Assembly (NCBI RefSeq): GCF_036324505.1
Contig: NC_086365.1
Span: forward strand, 7,870,655 to 7,934,654
Direction of reading: 5' to 3'
DNA from: Eleginops maclovinus
Lineage: Eukaryota; Chordata; Actinopteri; Perciformes; Eleginopidae
DNA: 64,000 nucleotides
A model generated the notes under the pieces. That model was not told where the DNA came from. It saw only the letters and a list, made by a program, of their open reading frames with translations, and made no database searches. The position numbers were made by a program, and so were the translations under genes. Below, piece after piece: positions 1 through 13,760 of this stretch; the first letter of the stretch is position 1, and the number at the start of each line of letters is the position of its first letter.

Positions 1-1254
1 TCCTTAAAAGCTTTTTAAGGGTCTACATTTGTTACGTTGCCGTTAAAGATGCTTTAACAGCTGCCGGATCTGTTCAAATGTGTGCAGCAGAGCAGCAAAC
101 TACACCTCAAAATAACTACCCCTTTCTTGCAAATAGTTAGAAGAGAAAAAAGATAACGCTCTCAATCTGTACAATATAAAAGAAACTACAACTGGGCAAC
201 TTTCCTTAGCATGAAGACTGGAATCACACAGGGGAAACGGCTAGCCTGGCTTTGTCCAAAGATAAAAGCAACACCTCTGTAGGCCACTAATTGACATGCT
301 TTATTTGTTTAATCAGTGGTTTGTGGTTGTGGTTTTACAGGGGGTTGTGTGCTGGACTATTTATTTTTACTCACTGGTTGCCTAGTAACTTCACAATGAC
401 GACAATGCTCTATTGAAGATTTCCTAAACTTGTCAAACTAATCCTTTAAAAACTTCAGTCAGATTCTCTGTGCTCCATTTCACATTACGCTCCATCCACG
501 TTGCTTTGGGTTTAAGCTCTTTAATTCGCAACAGATTCAAATGTATATATTTGATAGAAATGGTTAGTGAAAATGACGGAATAAATATACTCGCGAAAAA
601 TGACTGAGCAACATTATTTTCCACCCATGTCACCGTCAGCTTTGTAGCTTTCCCAGTAATTTATCTCAGTGCTGGTGTACTGTAAACGGCTTCATTGGAA
701 ATCCCCAGTTGGATTAATTGCATTTGGAAAGAGAACATTTGGCTCATGTATCTAACTGCAGCCATTGTTCTCTATTATTATTCAAAATGTTGTATTTAAT
801 TGAATACAACAAGAACATTTTACTATTAATAAAGAAGCACACTCTCACTTACTGTTAATGGAGTTTTTGTTTCACCATTTAAATGAAAGGACTGTTTTCT
901 GGCCTCTGTAGAAATAAGCTTCTGGCATTATTTTAGTGCTCCACTGTATCTTAATTGTATGGACTTGACAAATGCAGTCTGGTGCTTTTATTGCACTTCT
1001 TTACTATTGTAGAGACACGCAGTAAGTCACCATGTCTTGGTGTTGTTTGACCTTTGGCCTCATTGGATAGGGCTATGTATAATCTATGAATTTTCCTCTT
1101 CATTGGATCAGCCATGTGGAGGAAATGGCATTAGCTGGTGGGAAGATGGTTTGAAAGAAGGTGGTTTACATAGCTTTGAAGTGACCAGTGCCAAGAAGGG
1201 AATTACCATATGTGGTGATATGAAAGAGCTGAGAAATGATGGCATTGAACATCA

Positions 1255-1434
<180 letters not shown>

Positions 1435-2381
1435 CAGCGTAAAGCACGTGCAACTTATCTGCCAGATATTTGTAACAGCGTGTGTGTGTGTTCCCAGAAT
1501 ACTGTCCCACCTTTTTATCTATTATTAGACGTCTCACCCGTCAGCCTGCATGACAGTCAGAAAGACAGTTGCTTTGTGTGTCACGCGTACCAGTTAGTCA
1601 GCGCGACAGATAGTCTGTATGACATTACATCAATTAGCTGGTCATTCAACCAGCCGGACTCTCAATCCGTAAGTGAGTTAGTGAGTCACAAAGTGCTTTT
1701 TCTAGGCACTTCCTGTCTGTGACTGTCAGCTGGTCAGCAGTTCACTTTTACATTTTACTGACATTTCAGCTGACCAGAAAGGGATTCATCGAGAATTGTA
1801 CTCTTCGATGTTCATAGGGCTGCAAGTAACTGCCCATAATTTTCCTAGGTTAATCCGGTAATTTGTCTATAACACGTCAGTGAAACATTTCCTCAAAGCC
1901 CAAGGTAATGTGTTGATCTGTCAATCCAAAACCCAAAGAATTCACTGTAATATGATAGAAATAAAGTACAATAATAAACAAAGCAGGACATTTATATTAA
2001 AGCGGCTGTAAAATGCATTTTAAAATGTTTGCATGAATAGTTGGGGATTATTTTTTTCGGTCGACCGATTCATCAATGTCAAATCTACATTGGCATTAAT
2101 GGAGCTATTTCTTTTTTCTTTTAATGTCTTTATTAAGGAGTGCAGATTTAACAGACAATACAGACATTTTTCACATTTCCTGGTTTTGGTTTTCTTATTA
2201 CAGGAAGTTTCACTACTACCCCTCTATTGTTAAAATAAAGCTCTTTCTATTAGATGTTTGGCTACTTCATTAATAGACAAATCAATGAAGCTGTGGTTGC
2301 AAATCCATTGGTGGCAGGGATGATTTATGGCAATTTATTTCATATTCCATTAAACGATTGTTTTCCACCTTATGTACCTTA

Positions 2382-3972
2382 CAGTGGGGCAAAAAAGTAT
2401 TTAGTCAGCCACAAATTGTGCAAGTTCTCCCATTTAAAAAGATGAGAGGCCTGTAATTTTTATCATAGGTATACCTCAACTATGAGAGACAAAATGAGGG
2501 AACAATCCAGAAATCACATTGTAGGGTTTTTAATGAATTTATTTCAAATGATTGTGGAAAATAAGTATTTGGTCAATAACAAAAGTTCACCTCAATACTT
2601 TGTTATATACCCTTTGTTGGCAATGACAGAGGTCAAACGTTTTCTGTAAGTCTTCACAAGGTTTTCACACACTGTTGCTGGTATTTTGGCCCATTCCATG
2701 CAGATCTCCTCTAAAGCAGTGATGTTTTGGGGCTGTCGCTGGGCAACACAGACTTTCAACTCCCTCCAAAGATTTTCTATGGGGTTGAGATCTGGAGACT
2801 GGCTAGGCCACTCCAAGGACCTTGAAATGCTTCTTACGAAGCCACTCCTTCGTTGCTCTGGCGGTGTGTTTGGGATCATTGTCATGCTGAAAGACCCAGC
2901 CACGCTTCATCTTCAGTGCCCTTGCTGATGGAAGGAGGTTTTCACTCAAAATCTCACGATACATGGCCCAATTCATTCTTTCCTTTACACGGATCAGTCG
3001 TCCTGGTCCCTTTGCGAAAACAGCCCCAAAGCATGATGTTTCCACCCCCATGCTTCACAGTAGGTATGGTGTTCTTTGGATGCAACTCTGCATTCTTTCT
3101 CCTCCAAACACGACGAGTTGAGTTTTTACCAAAAAGTTCTATTTTGGTTTCATCTGACCATATGACATTCTCCCAATCCTCTTCTGGATCATCCAAATGC
3201 TCTCTAGCAAACTTCAGACGGGCCTGGACATGTACTGGCTTAAGCAGGGGGACCCGTCTGGAACTGCAGGATTTAAGTCCCTGGCGGCATAGTGTGTTAC
3301 TGATGGTAGCCTCTGTTACTTTGGTCCCAGCTCTCTGCAGGTCATTCACTAGGTCCCCCCGTGTGGTTCTGGGATTTTTGCTCACCGTTCTTGTGATCAT
3401 TTTGACCCCACGGGGTGAGATCTTGCGTGGAGCCCCAGATCGAGGGAGATTAGCAGTGGTCTTGTATGTCTTCCATTTTCTAATAATTGCTCCCACAGTT
3501 GATTTCTTCACACCAAGCTGCTTACCTATTGCAGATTCAGTTTTCCCAGCATGGTGCAGGTCTACAATTTTGTCTGTGGTCTCCTTTGACAGCTCTTTGG
3601 TCTTGGCCATAGTGGAGTTTGGAGTATGACTGTTTGAGGTTGTGGACAGGTGTCTTTTATACTGATAACGAGTTCAAAAAGGTGCCATTAATACAGGTAA
3701 CGAGTGGAGGACAGAGGAGCCTCTTAAAGAAGAAGTTACAGGTCTGTGAGAGCCAGAAATCTTGCTTGTTTGTAGGTGACCAAATACTTATTTTACCGAG
3801 GAATTTACCAATTAATTCATTAAAAATCAGACAATTTGATTTCCTGGATTTGTTTTTCTCATTTTGTCTCTCATAGTTGAGGTATACCTATGATAAAAAT
3901 TACAGGCCTCATCTTTTTAAATGGGAGAACTTGCACAATTGGTGGCTGACTAAATACTTTTTTGCCCCACTG
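2382..3972 (-). mobile_element. Tc1-like transposon, inactive copy
   Basis: The element starts CAGTGGGGC and ends with its reverse complement, flanked by TA at 2380-2381 and 3973-3974, the usual Tc1/mariner target duplication. The terminal inverted repeats are about 200 bp and contain an outer AAGTATTTAGTCA and an inner AAGTATTTGGTCA box, an IR/DR layout like that of Sleeping Beauty-type elements. The length is about 1.59 kb. The transposase lies on the minus strand but is frameshifted. It is the same family as the intact copy at 49302-50906, in the opposite orientation. Confidence 0.93.
2592..3610 (-). pseudogene. Tc1-like transposase, frameshifted
   Basis: The frame starts at 3610 and matches the intact 340-residue transposase at 49668 nearly residue for residue through the helix-turn-helix region and the first catalytic aspartate (WSDETK). 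Compared with that copy there is a 2-nt deletion near 3015-3020, just after the MLWGCF motif, a 1-nt insertion near 2816-2818 before the [12 protein letters not shown] motif, and a 3-nt in-frame deletion near 2697 that removes one Glu. The remaining segments continue at 2803-3051 and 2592-2903 in other frames. It cannot encode a working transposase. Confidence 0.93.
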
Positions 3973-4810
3973 TATATTGACATCCAATTTATACTTCAAA
4001 ACCAATAAAGCATGGCTTTTCCCAGGACATTTCCTGTAACTTCTCAAACCAGTCCAGAAGAACGTGCGTCCTCTTCAATGCGTGTTGTTTCCTTTCTTTG
4101 TTTGTCTGCACACACATTTATTTTTCCCACTGCCAAACTCTTCCCCTGGCTTCTTCACTGAAAATATATACATTTTGATCCAAACATTAATCCTCCTGGC
4201 AGACCTTGACTCTGTTGGGTAAACATGCCACCATGACCTGTTTTGCCCAGGAGGGAAATATACAATGAAACAAACGCCATGTTTCACCAACCGGCTTATC
4301 GTGTGGTGAGATTTCAACACCAAAGACACAAACTGCCACAAGACAGGATGTTGTAACATTATCCCTCCAGTATTTACAGCCCGCTTCACAAACAGATCAC
4401 AATAAACGCTTGTCCAATATTCTCGGGGTTTCATGTCCTCTTAGGCTGCGGGACAATGTATACAGCAGGGACAGGGAAGAAAGACTGGAGAGACATGAAG
4501 AAGGGGAAAACATAAAAAGATATAAATGTATCTCATGTTGCTACCGCTGTGCACCACCTGCAGGGGTAAACAGTGATCAAAGGCCTTTCATCATCTGATG
4601 CTGCCAGAATATCAGCCTTCAATTAGGATGAAATACAGAGAGCAGACGAAGGCATGAGGAGGATGGGCAGAGAGGGAAAAAGAAAATGTTTGAGACAAAG
4701 TCAAAGGTATGTGATGACTTAAGAAAAATAACGACAGAATTATACATCAATATTTGTGTTACCATGTGAGAAAACTGATACTAGGTTGAGCAATAAAAGT
4801 TTACTTTTAC

Positions 4811-5111
4811 CACACGGTTCCGTTGCGTTGACGCTTGACAAACCTTCCCATTCACTTTGAATTGTGGTTCCGTTGCTTCGCTTTGACTCCGTTGCTCGCG
4901 GTGGGAGTTGAGAAAGTTCAACTTTACAAGCGTCGACGGAAGCGCCAGCCAATCGAATCAGGCGTATGCAAATATGCAGTACACATGCTAGCCAATCAAA
5001 CCGCGTGTATGTGTGTCCGGGGCGGGAGATTAATGTGATTGGGTTTTGATCGCGTTAACCCCAAGCGCTTGACACGCCCACTGGCAAGCATCAACGCGAC
5101 GGAACCGTGTG
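4811..5111. mobile_element. MITE-like element with terminal inverted repeats
   Basis: The left end CACACGGTTCCGTTGCGTTG and the right end, read on the other strand, CACACGGTTCCGTCGCGTTG, agree over about 25 of 28 bases. The element is about 301 bp and carries no supportable gene. It is flanked on both sides by TAC, a possible 3-bp target duplication of the kind made by PIF/Harbinger elements. The inside is GC-rich and repeats the motif TTCCGTTGC. Class assignment is inference; the inverted repeat itself is plain. Confidence 0.7.
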
Positions 5112-5796
5112 TACGCTGCGTTACTCTAAAAGCCTGAGTCTCTATCAGATTTCATTAGCCTAACCCTAATCATGATTTTTTTTTGTTTTTAGTTCTTTCA
5201 TATAAACAACCTACACGGGTCAATAGCTTAAAGTAAAAAAAGACATTTCAATTTCAGAAACCTCTGTGACGCCATGCTGCTTACAGTAATTGTCTAACCG
5301 AGCAGTGCATCAAAGTGCAGTACAATAGTATCAGCTTTCCCCCGGGGAAATTAAGTTTAGAAGGCCAACACAGAATAAAACACTCATTATACACAACGGG
5401 GAACAACGTTCAACACACTTACCACATCACAGGGAGTACTCACATATGATCTTTTAACATCAAAGTGCCAACTGTAAATATGGATCACATTTCTTTTGTT
5501 CATTTGGTAAGAATTCGAAATTTAGAGCAATTACGGCCTTAATAATTTCATTACAATCACAGATAAATAATGCCTACCGTCCCAGAGATTTGATTGTAGC
5601 AGATTAGTAAATGCTGTCTTACGCTCTAAATTGAGATGTTGTTAAACATCCACAGCGCCCCTTTGGTTACTTCATAGGTTTGTATGTCACCACATTGGTT
5701 GCATGAGTCAGCAATAGTTGGTAGTAGCTTTTCACTTTTAGCCACACTAGTGATGATGGCAGTGCTCGATTGATTGCCAATTGTCATAACGTATTG

Positions 5797-5972
5797 TACA
5801 GACATTCATGTATCCCAGAGGATGAACCCTTCTGACTTTGTGATCTCCATCTTGCGATTGACATTCTTGTTTTTCAGTAAAATATCTCTTCAATTATTGG
5901 ATGGATTGCCAAAATAATTCACACATACATTCATGGTGCCCAGAGGATGAAACGTTAGGAGTTTGGTGATCG
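5797..5972. repeat. Degenerate tandem duplication (about 124-bp period)
   Basis: ACATTCATGTATCCCAGAGG followed by ATGAACC...CTTTGTGATC (5797-5845) recurs as ACATTCATGGTGCCCAGAGG followed by ATGAAAC...TTTGGTGATC (5925-5972). It looks like two adjacent decayed copies of one interspersed repeat. Confidence 0.65.
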
Positions 5973-6044
5973 CCTGACCTTTCTATGTGACCCCACCAGC
6001 ATGTCCACGTTAACATGTATCCATTACAACATCTGCTAGAATAG

Positions 6045-6087
6045 CAAACATTTGATAGCTATATGTTTTATAGTTATCAAATGTTTG
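6045..6087. repeat. Short inverted repeat
   Basis: CAAACATTTGATA at 6045-6057 is exactly complementary to TATCAAATGTTTG at 6075-6087, with a 17-nt spacer that can pair further. It may be a hairpin or the ends of a small decayed element; no function can be assigned. Confidence 0.6.
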
Positions 6088-7140
6088 TCCTTCTCTTATC
6101 TGTGAATAATGCAATCCTTTTATAACACAACAGATGCAATATTCTTTGTATTAATAAGCACAGGGCTCTTTATTTGACTCTCCTGTAGAAAGAACTGCTC
6201 CCTTATGTTTTATACAACCAGCACATGAGAGATTTTGTAGCTCAGTCCGTGTAAAATTCATTGCAATGCTTGGCTCAGAGTCTGGACTGCTTATTAATTT
6301 TTAAGTGGACGATCAGAGCACCAATTGTTGATGAAATGCAAGGCTCTGTGACACAATTTTCCCTCTCTCATCTCATCCTCAGTATGGAAGAACAGATATA
6401 CATGCATATTTATGATACTCTTTTCCCATTAGAAGGAGGATGGGCGTAAGCTGTAAGGATGTATGTATAATTTAAAAGACATAACGGGCCAAAAGATACA
6501 TTTTTGGAACCAGTGCTTCATTAGTGTTTGCAGCTATTTAAAGCTGCAGCTGGTTTTTTGTCAAGGGTCTTTCAAGTCAAGAGTTTCCCATGGATTACAC
6601 AGCCTTTTCTTTTTTAAATATGTTTTCATTGAACTGTGCAGCATTCTATCATATGTCAACTCTGAATCTATGCAGTCCAATCATTTAGGATTTCAATTTT
6701 ATGTTACCAGTTTCCTACAAAACAATCTATCATATGGATTTGATCAACACTCCCCATAATAGCGCACTTTATGAGACTGTTTATGGAGTTGGGATTGTTA
6801 GTTGAAGATTGGGAATTGAATGTTTTTGGGGGCCTTCTGAGCATTCTAAATTGTCAGTATTCTGTATGGTATTTAATGTAATTTGTCTCTATGGTTCTCA
6901 GGCCGAATATAAAGCTTTAACATACCTTTTAAACATGTTCTGGATGGAGTGACGGACACTCAGGGTAAGGATGAGGTCAAACTGAATGTAGGCACTTTGG
7001 ACCGGACGGATGCTGTGATACCGAGGGGAGGCTATCTCTTCCTGGCTCAGTCAAACGTGTTGAATAATGTGTATGTTAGTGTGAGTGTAAAGCCTGTGTT
7101 AATCATTAGGATGTTCCTGCTCTCCCTTCTCTTATCTCTC

Positions 7141-7241
<101 letters not shown>

Positions 7242-7795
7242 ACAGAGAGACAGAGGTGTTAGTACACCCCCCCACCTTCTCTGAGTAATGCTGTTCCAGT
7301 TGGCTGCTCATGTGTTTGTGTATGCATATCAATCATTTTCTGCTAAGAAGCCGGGGAATGATGGAGTCTGTTTTAGGAACTGTGAGATTTCTGCTCTCTC
7401 TCTCCTTTCCTGGCCTTTTCAGGAGTGTCTGAGGGTGTGAGAGTGTGTGTGTATGTGTGTGTTAGGGGTTATTTTGCCCATAATGCAGTGTGCTGAAGCA
7501 TTATGGGGGATTGGCAGTCAGGAGCCGCTCCTTATTAGTCGTCTGGCTGGCTGTAAGAGGCTTTTCCTGCTTGGAAATGGAGCTTAAAAAAATGCAGGTG
7601 AAAGGCGAAGAGAAAAGAGAAGTGGATCTGCCCGGTGTTATGAAGAAAAAGAGGAACCTGGTTGTAGAGGAACCTTGACGTGCTAAAAATTAGTCAATTA
7701 TTTCCTTCTCCATAAGACACTTGTTTTCTAATTGTGAAAGGAGGTTTCTGCAAGACTTTGACCACACTCTGTTCTGACTTCAATGCGCTGGAAAT

Positions 7796-7850
7796 GTTAC
7801 ATTACATTAAAATTAATTCAACTGAGGCTGTTATCCAAAGCAACTAACAA
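7796..7850. repeat. Dispersed fish repeat fragment, copy 1
   Basis: TTACATTACATT followed by TTATCCAAAGCAACTAACAA. This resembles the widespread teleost repeat with the core TTTTATCCAAAGCGACTTACA (recognised from memory). A second copy lies at 9099-9141. Confidence 0.6.
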
Positions 7851-9098
7851 CAATTGCAATACATCAGGATACATATTCAGAACGGCAAGAATGCATTACA
7901 TTAGCTCTAAATAAGCCAAACCTTAGAATACACTCAATAAGTGTTTTTATCGCTCAATTTCTATACATTTGATCTATTTTATTGGCCGTGGTGCTTTCCA
8001 ATCTTGCTGTACATTCCTTGGAAAATGAAAATGACTTTTGTATGATGGATATGTTGCTTTAACTGATGAATCCGGCCAGGTTGAATCCTTTTTGTGATTG
8101 ATAAATGATTTCAGAAGAGACCTATTGTTAAAACATTTACGTTATTTTTCTCTCGCCTGTCTGACAGTAAGCAATTCTCTACAACTCTGAGTCTCCTATC
8201 CAGAAACAGACCTGAAATTAAGTATGATAACTTCATTGCCCACATGGATACACACGTTACAGTCATCTAATCGCCCGGAATCAATTTAATGCAATGAAAG
8301 TCTTGTGATTTTTTTTGTAGGAAGACAGGACACCCTGCCCTGACCATTCTTCCTGCTTCTTTATATACTAAAGGTGTCTGTTTACATTCCTCTGATGTAA
8401 AGGAAAGAGGCACAGGGCAGGGGTAAGCGGTACGTTGAGTCACGGTAAACCATGGTAAAATACTCAGTTCACACGCTCATCGTAGAAGGAAAGGAAAATA
8501 ATAGTTAGCTTTATTGTTATACATATTATTCTTCTGACGACAGGGTCTTTCCACTCATGAGTCAACGGCTGGTTTTTATTCATTAGTAAAGTGTATCGGA
8601 AGGAGAGTGACTGAGTTGTTAATTGGTATGAGGTCATTTATCCCTCATGGGAATAAATTGAGGAAATTGATTGTTTTTATCACGCACAGAACTGAAACAG
8701 AAATATAGCTGTCACAGAGCTACTGCCCAGGCTGGGGTTTTATGTCATTTATTGCTTCTGTATGAAACATGATTTAGAAAAAGCTGAGGCCTTGCTTTGA
8801 TCCAATAAGGTTATTATTTATGTCTTTCATGTTTGATTTATTGACCTGGTTTATCCATACCAAGTAACCTTTTCTTTTCTTTTTTACAGTATAAATAAAA
8901 CAAAACAAGACACATGCTTATCTTTCTTTTTATGTGCAGTAAAGAAAAAAGCAAACTATCTTTATAAAACTCATATAATAAATAATTGAAAAGAACTTGA
9001 AAAACTAGAATAATGAGAGTTGGAATAAAGCTGATAACAAGACGGTTATTTGGGAAATGTTGTTCTCTGTTTTCATTCAGGTTTGAAGAACACCAAAC

Positions 9099-9141
9099 TT
9101 ACATTACATTCTCCTGAAGCTTTTATCCAAAGCAACTTTCA
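9099..9141. repeat. Dispersed fish repeat fragment, copy 2
   Basis: ACATTACATTCTCCTGAAGC followed by TTTTATCCAAAGCAACTTTC, the same core as at 7796-7850 and in the same orientation, 1.3 kb away. Confidence 0.6.
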
Positions 9142-11204
9142 ATGAGCCAAACAGAATGAAGCCGAACACACACAGTGGGTGTAAGTGTGTTTGGACTGAA
9201 TGATTGATTGGACGGCTAATTGTCGGCCTGAGTGAAAGGCTGGATTACGAGCTGTTAGTGAGTCTCAGAGCTGGAGGTCCCTGTTTCCTGGTCAGTGTTT
9301 TGCCTGGCTGGACAGCTGGTAATGTTGGGTAAGCTGCATAATGATCTCCTTTAATCACTTTAAATGATTGGATGAAGGTTTTCCTAGGGGAAGATTTAGG
9401 ATTAAAGTTACATCTTACTTTGGCAAACTGATGAGAAGGGTATGCGTTTGGCTTTGTTCTAATGTGCTTTATGAACATTTACAAAAGTGAAACAATCAGG
9501 GGTGGAGAAAATACCTCCAATGTGGTATTATTATTGAACTCCAGGACTAAAGGCATTCAACAGATTTCCCAGAATGTATTTGTTCGGTTCAGATCTTTTT
9601 AACATATTTTTCAATGAAAAGATATCTATGATGCAAATTGGGTCAAGCTTTGTGAATCATATCACAATATCATTCAAAATAAATATAAAGTCCTGCTATT
9701 CAAATATCATTTTCAGTAATATATATATGTACCAAAAGTATCTCCCAATATTGTATATTATATCATTGGACTCTTGAACACTTATTCATGCTTTCATTGG
9801 CTGGTAAAGGATTGATAGCCCCCTTGACCAAATACTATTCATTTCAATCTATAACAAACTGAAATGATCCAATAGAGTAGGGAGAGGCAATGTCTGGTAA
9901 ATTTGATAAGAAATAAACTGGATTAGATTGCTGACTCCACCTTTTAAAGTAGCATCTCCCCTCTCACTCCCAACCACCCCATCTGTCTGGTGGTGTGAGC
10001 CGATAATGAACCTGTGAAGAGACCGCTGAGGTGACACCGACTCCATCAGAGCAGCTCTCTTCTTTGTGCGCCTCTCATGTAGAATAGACATGATACAAAT
10101 AAAATAGAATTGTGAAAACATGGCAAAACATATAAATAGCATTATGTGATTAACATGTTTAAAGGATTAGTCTATCAGTAGATCATAAAAGAAAAACAAA
10201 AGGTAACAATTATGATGATTAATGTGGAGCTTTGCCCAGTTTCAGCTTGTCATTTGTGACTTCACCGCTATTATCTGCAGTTTACGAAGATATATGTTTG
10301 CCAGCACTCAGACCAAACAACAAGCAAGATAAATAATCAGCAGATTCAATGATAAATAACACAATCCTTTTTTGCAGATCTAATTTCTTGTATCTTTTTA
10401 ATAAAAAAACACAAATGTCAGAAACTTTGTAAAGAGATAAATGTAGATCCTGTTTTGCAGTAATAGAAGCTTTTAATTTTCCAGCACCATCACGACACCT
10501 GAATGACTTTTTTTTTAAGTCACTTGATTTTTGAGTATTTTTGGATACTTTATTTTTAAGTCAGCGTCTAGATAGAAAGGACATCATCACAGTTTAATTT
10601 CCCTCCTGGACCAACCTCACGCTACTGTCCTCTGATCCTCTAATCTTTCTTCTAATTTTGAGCTTTTCTGCCTCAGCTAAGGGACTGACAAAAGGGCATT
10701 TTATTTTTAGATTTGATTCCCATCCCTTTATTGTCAGATGTAACCGTCTTTGTAAATTATTTCAAAGGTTTCCGATGGATGAGAGAGATCCGTGGCTCTG
10801 AACCAAATGGCTGTGCTGACTAATTTGTCGGAGCTCCCGGCCAGCTGCTCCATCAGCTCCACATCCATAGGGGAGAGATCTGGCTTTCATTCTGTCTGCT
10901 TCTCTTTTGACGTTTCTAGTATTCTCTACGGATATCGTGGACAATCTCTGGGTTATACCTCTCTTTTTACTTTTAACCAGTCTCTGTGTATTGACCTCTA
11001 TCATTTCTATATCCAAAAGCGCACACACACACTGATTGTAATCATGTATGTGCTGCATGGATTACCCTGGGCTTTTGGAAGTGTGTGTGTATTGTGTGAT
11101 TGTGTGTGTGTCTTTGTATGACTGCATGCAGGTAGGATTATGGAGCACTGATCATCTCTCAGCTCTCAGAAAAATGAGTACCAACTCAAACTCAAAGCAC
11201 ACAC

Positions 11205-11205
<1 letters not shown>

Positions 11206-11278
<73 letters not shown>
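11206..11278. repeat. (CA)n microsatellite
   Basis: A perfect CA array of about 73 bp, followed 143 bp later by another. Confidence 0.97.
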
Positions 11279-11280
<2 letters not shown>

Positions 11281-11419
11281 CAAATGCAAGTATCTTAAAT
11301 AATATCTATTAGTTTACAAAGTTTTTACTCTTCTTCTCTCCTATTAAGCGTTCCCTTTGCTGCTTTTCAATTTGTCCCAGGCTCAAAAAGAAAGCACCCA
11401 TGCACAATGCTACACGTAG

Positions 11420-11421
<2 letters not shown>

Positions 11422-11515
<94 letters not shown>
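11422..11515. repeat. (CA)n microsatellite
   Basis: A perfect CA array of about 94 bp. Confidence 0.97.
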
Positions 11516-11517
<2 letters not shown>

Positions 11518-11912
11518 AGCAGTTCTCAGCTGCAAAGACACGCTATAATTAGTGAGACAGCATCTTTATCACACTCTCTCTCTCTCTATTGTGTGGTGTA
11601 TGCGTGTGTGTTTGTGTGTGTTCTTTATGAATGTGTGTGTGCTCACTAATTGCTCAGGAATAGATGAGAGTCATTAGTAAATAATTACATTTATTAGGCA
11701 GCTGTAGCCTGAGGTTAGAGAGACGGTACACTTACCTGCTTTCTCTCACTCTCACTCTCTCTTCTCCTTTTATCTTTTATTTCACCGTCTTCTGTTGCTC
11801 TGCTTGTCCTGTGTTTGTGTGTGTGTGTGTGTGTGTCTATTCTCAGCAGTAAAGGTCACATACAGATGCACAGCGTGGATCTGAAGCCTCCCCCACATTA
11901 CAAGCTCCCCCT

Positions 11913-11929
11913 TACACACACACATACAC

Positions 11930-11973
<44 letters not shown>
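11913..11973. repeat. Interrupted (CA)n microsatellite
   Basis: A CA array interrupted by several TA units; a short (GT) run lies just upstream at 11816-11836, so the two can pair. Confidence 0.93.
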
Positions 11974-11974
<1 letters not shown>

Positions 11975-12782
11975 ATGACAGACTGTGTAATTATGGAGGT
12001 GTCAGGGAAAAATGTATGAGGGTGAGGAGAAGGTAGTATCACTCCCATGGTCTGGCTGTGGTTCATGAAAGTCGCTAATTGTAGTGTAGAATATGTATAC
12101 ATATAATTTCCGTGGCAACTCATAAACTATGATGCATTATTGTAGGTTAAGCTACCCAGCGGTATATGAACCAAATTCAAATTAGCTCCAATTTACCAGC
12201 TGCGGTGATGAACGCCTGAATGCATAATAATATATTATTATATATTATTATGAAATGAAACGTTGGTTATCAAGAGTATGTTAACTTTCTGAAATGTAGG
12301 ACTTTTGCAGGACATGGTAAGGTAATAACAGCAAAACCACCTTACTAGAGATGGCAGTTTGTATGTTTAAAGTAAGGATAAATAATCCTGGCTCACGTAG
12401 CAACGGTGCATATTACACAAGCTAGTGACACTTTCCTTAAGATTCACATTGTTCTCACGTCGTTCTCCCACCTCCACCTCTCTCTCTCTCTGATCCCGTC
12501 TCCCTGAAGTCGTAAACAAAGACGGACATGTGTCTTTCCTCAATTTGCATCTGCTAACATGCATTTGCATCTATTTGTGTCTTTCCATTGACTTGCCGTG
12601 CGTTTGCTCTGCCCAAGGTTTGCATCACATTCAATCTGAACACACCTTTGTGCACCTCCAATCCATAATAAAAAATGCAAAATGAATCATGCAGTCCAGT
12701 ATGTGTCCTGTTGTGGTGTTTTGAGATCTCTTAATAAAGAAGTTCTTTTGTTTTGTTTTATTTTAAATCAGTCTCTCTTTCC

Positions 12783-12948
<166 letters not shown>

Positions 12949-13704
12949 GACAGTTCATTTAGAGAGTGCACTGTGTGTATCCAGGCACTAATGTCTCCCA
13001 CGGGGGCTGCCATTGACGAACTTGAGCGTTGCCTTTCTATTTCACTCCTGTCTTCTTGTTGATACTTTAGTAAAGCAAGTGCAACGTGCCGGTTGATTAT
13101 AGATTAAAGTGCCTCATGCCTCTGAAAGGAAGTGTCCTGTCTTGTTCGCGGCATCATCGTTTGTTTTGTACAATAATAGTCTTCAAATCTGGAAAATAGC
13201 CAGAATTTTAGCATTTGGGGTGTTTTAGGTTTGAGCACTGAAATAGGATTTGTGGTTAATACGAGCCGAAGAGATTTCTGAAGTTTTTTTCTACTACATA
13301 AAATATGTCAATGTCCCCGTCAACGTCCAAAGCTTTCATGTAGAACTCAGCGGTTGCTAACATGTGAATAAATGAGACTACTAAGCGCCATCAGGCCAAC
13401 ATTAGTTGCCTTTAGCCTAGCGAAGAAGTCATGTGCCCGTGGTGGAGTTCGTTCATAGCTTATTAGCATACAGCCATAATGTTAGCTTTTTATTTCTGGA
13501 GATTAACTTAACCTATTAAAGTAGTTTTAATATTTGAAGATTATCCTACTGAAACAAAACGTGAACCTATCCCAAAAGTTTTATTCTCTGCAATATTAAT
13601 AATTTAATCCCATTTACTTAAAAAAATACGTCATCCCTGCATTACGCTATACTCTCACTACCTCACTGCCTTTTTTCTCCTGTTCAAAAGCCTCCTCTTT
13701 TGTA

Positions 13705-13706
<2 letters not shown>

Positions 13707-13748
<42 letters not shown>

Positions 13749-13760
13749 TGTGTGTGTGTG
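13707..13760. repeat. (GT)n microsatellite
   Basis: A GT array of about 54 bp with one TATG interruption. Confidence 0.95.

Noticed and set aside
2853..3629. Plus-strand 258-codon frame over the Tc1 element, and its partner 49649-50317 on the minus strand
   Set aside because: Both are antisense shadows of the transposase; the real protein with the DDE motifs is on the other strand in each case.
12220..12255. AT-rich palindrome as a terminator or origin
   Set aside because: Alternating ATAATAT sequence folds by composition; such hairpins have no terminator role in vertebrates.
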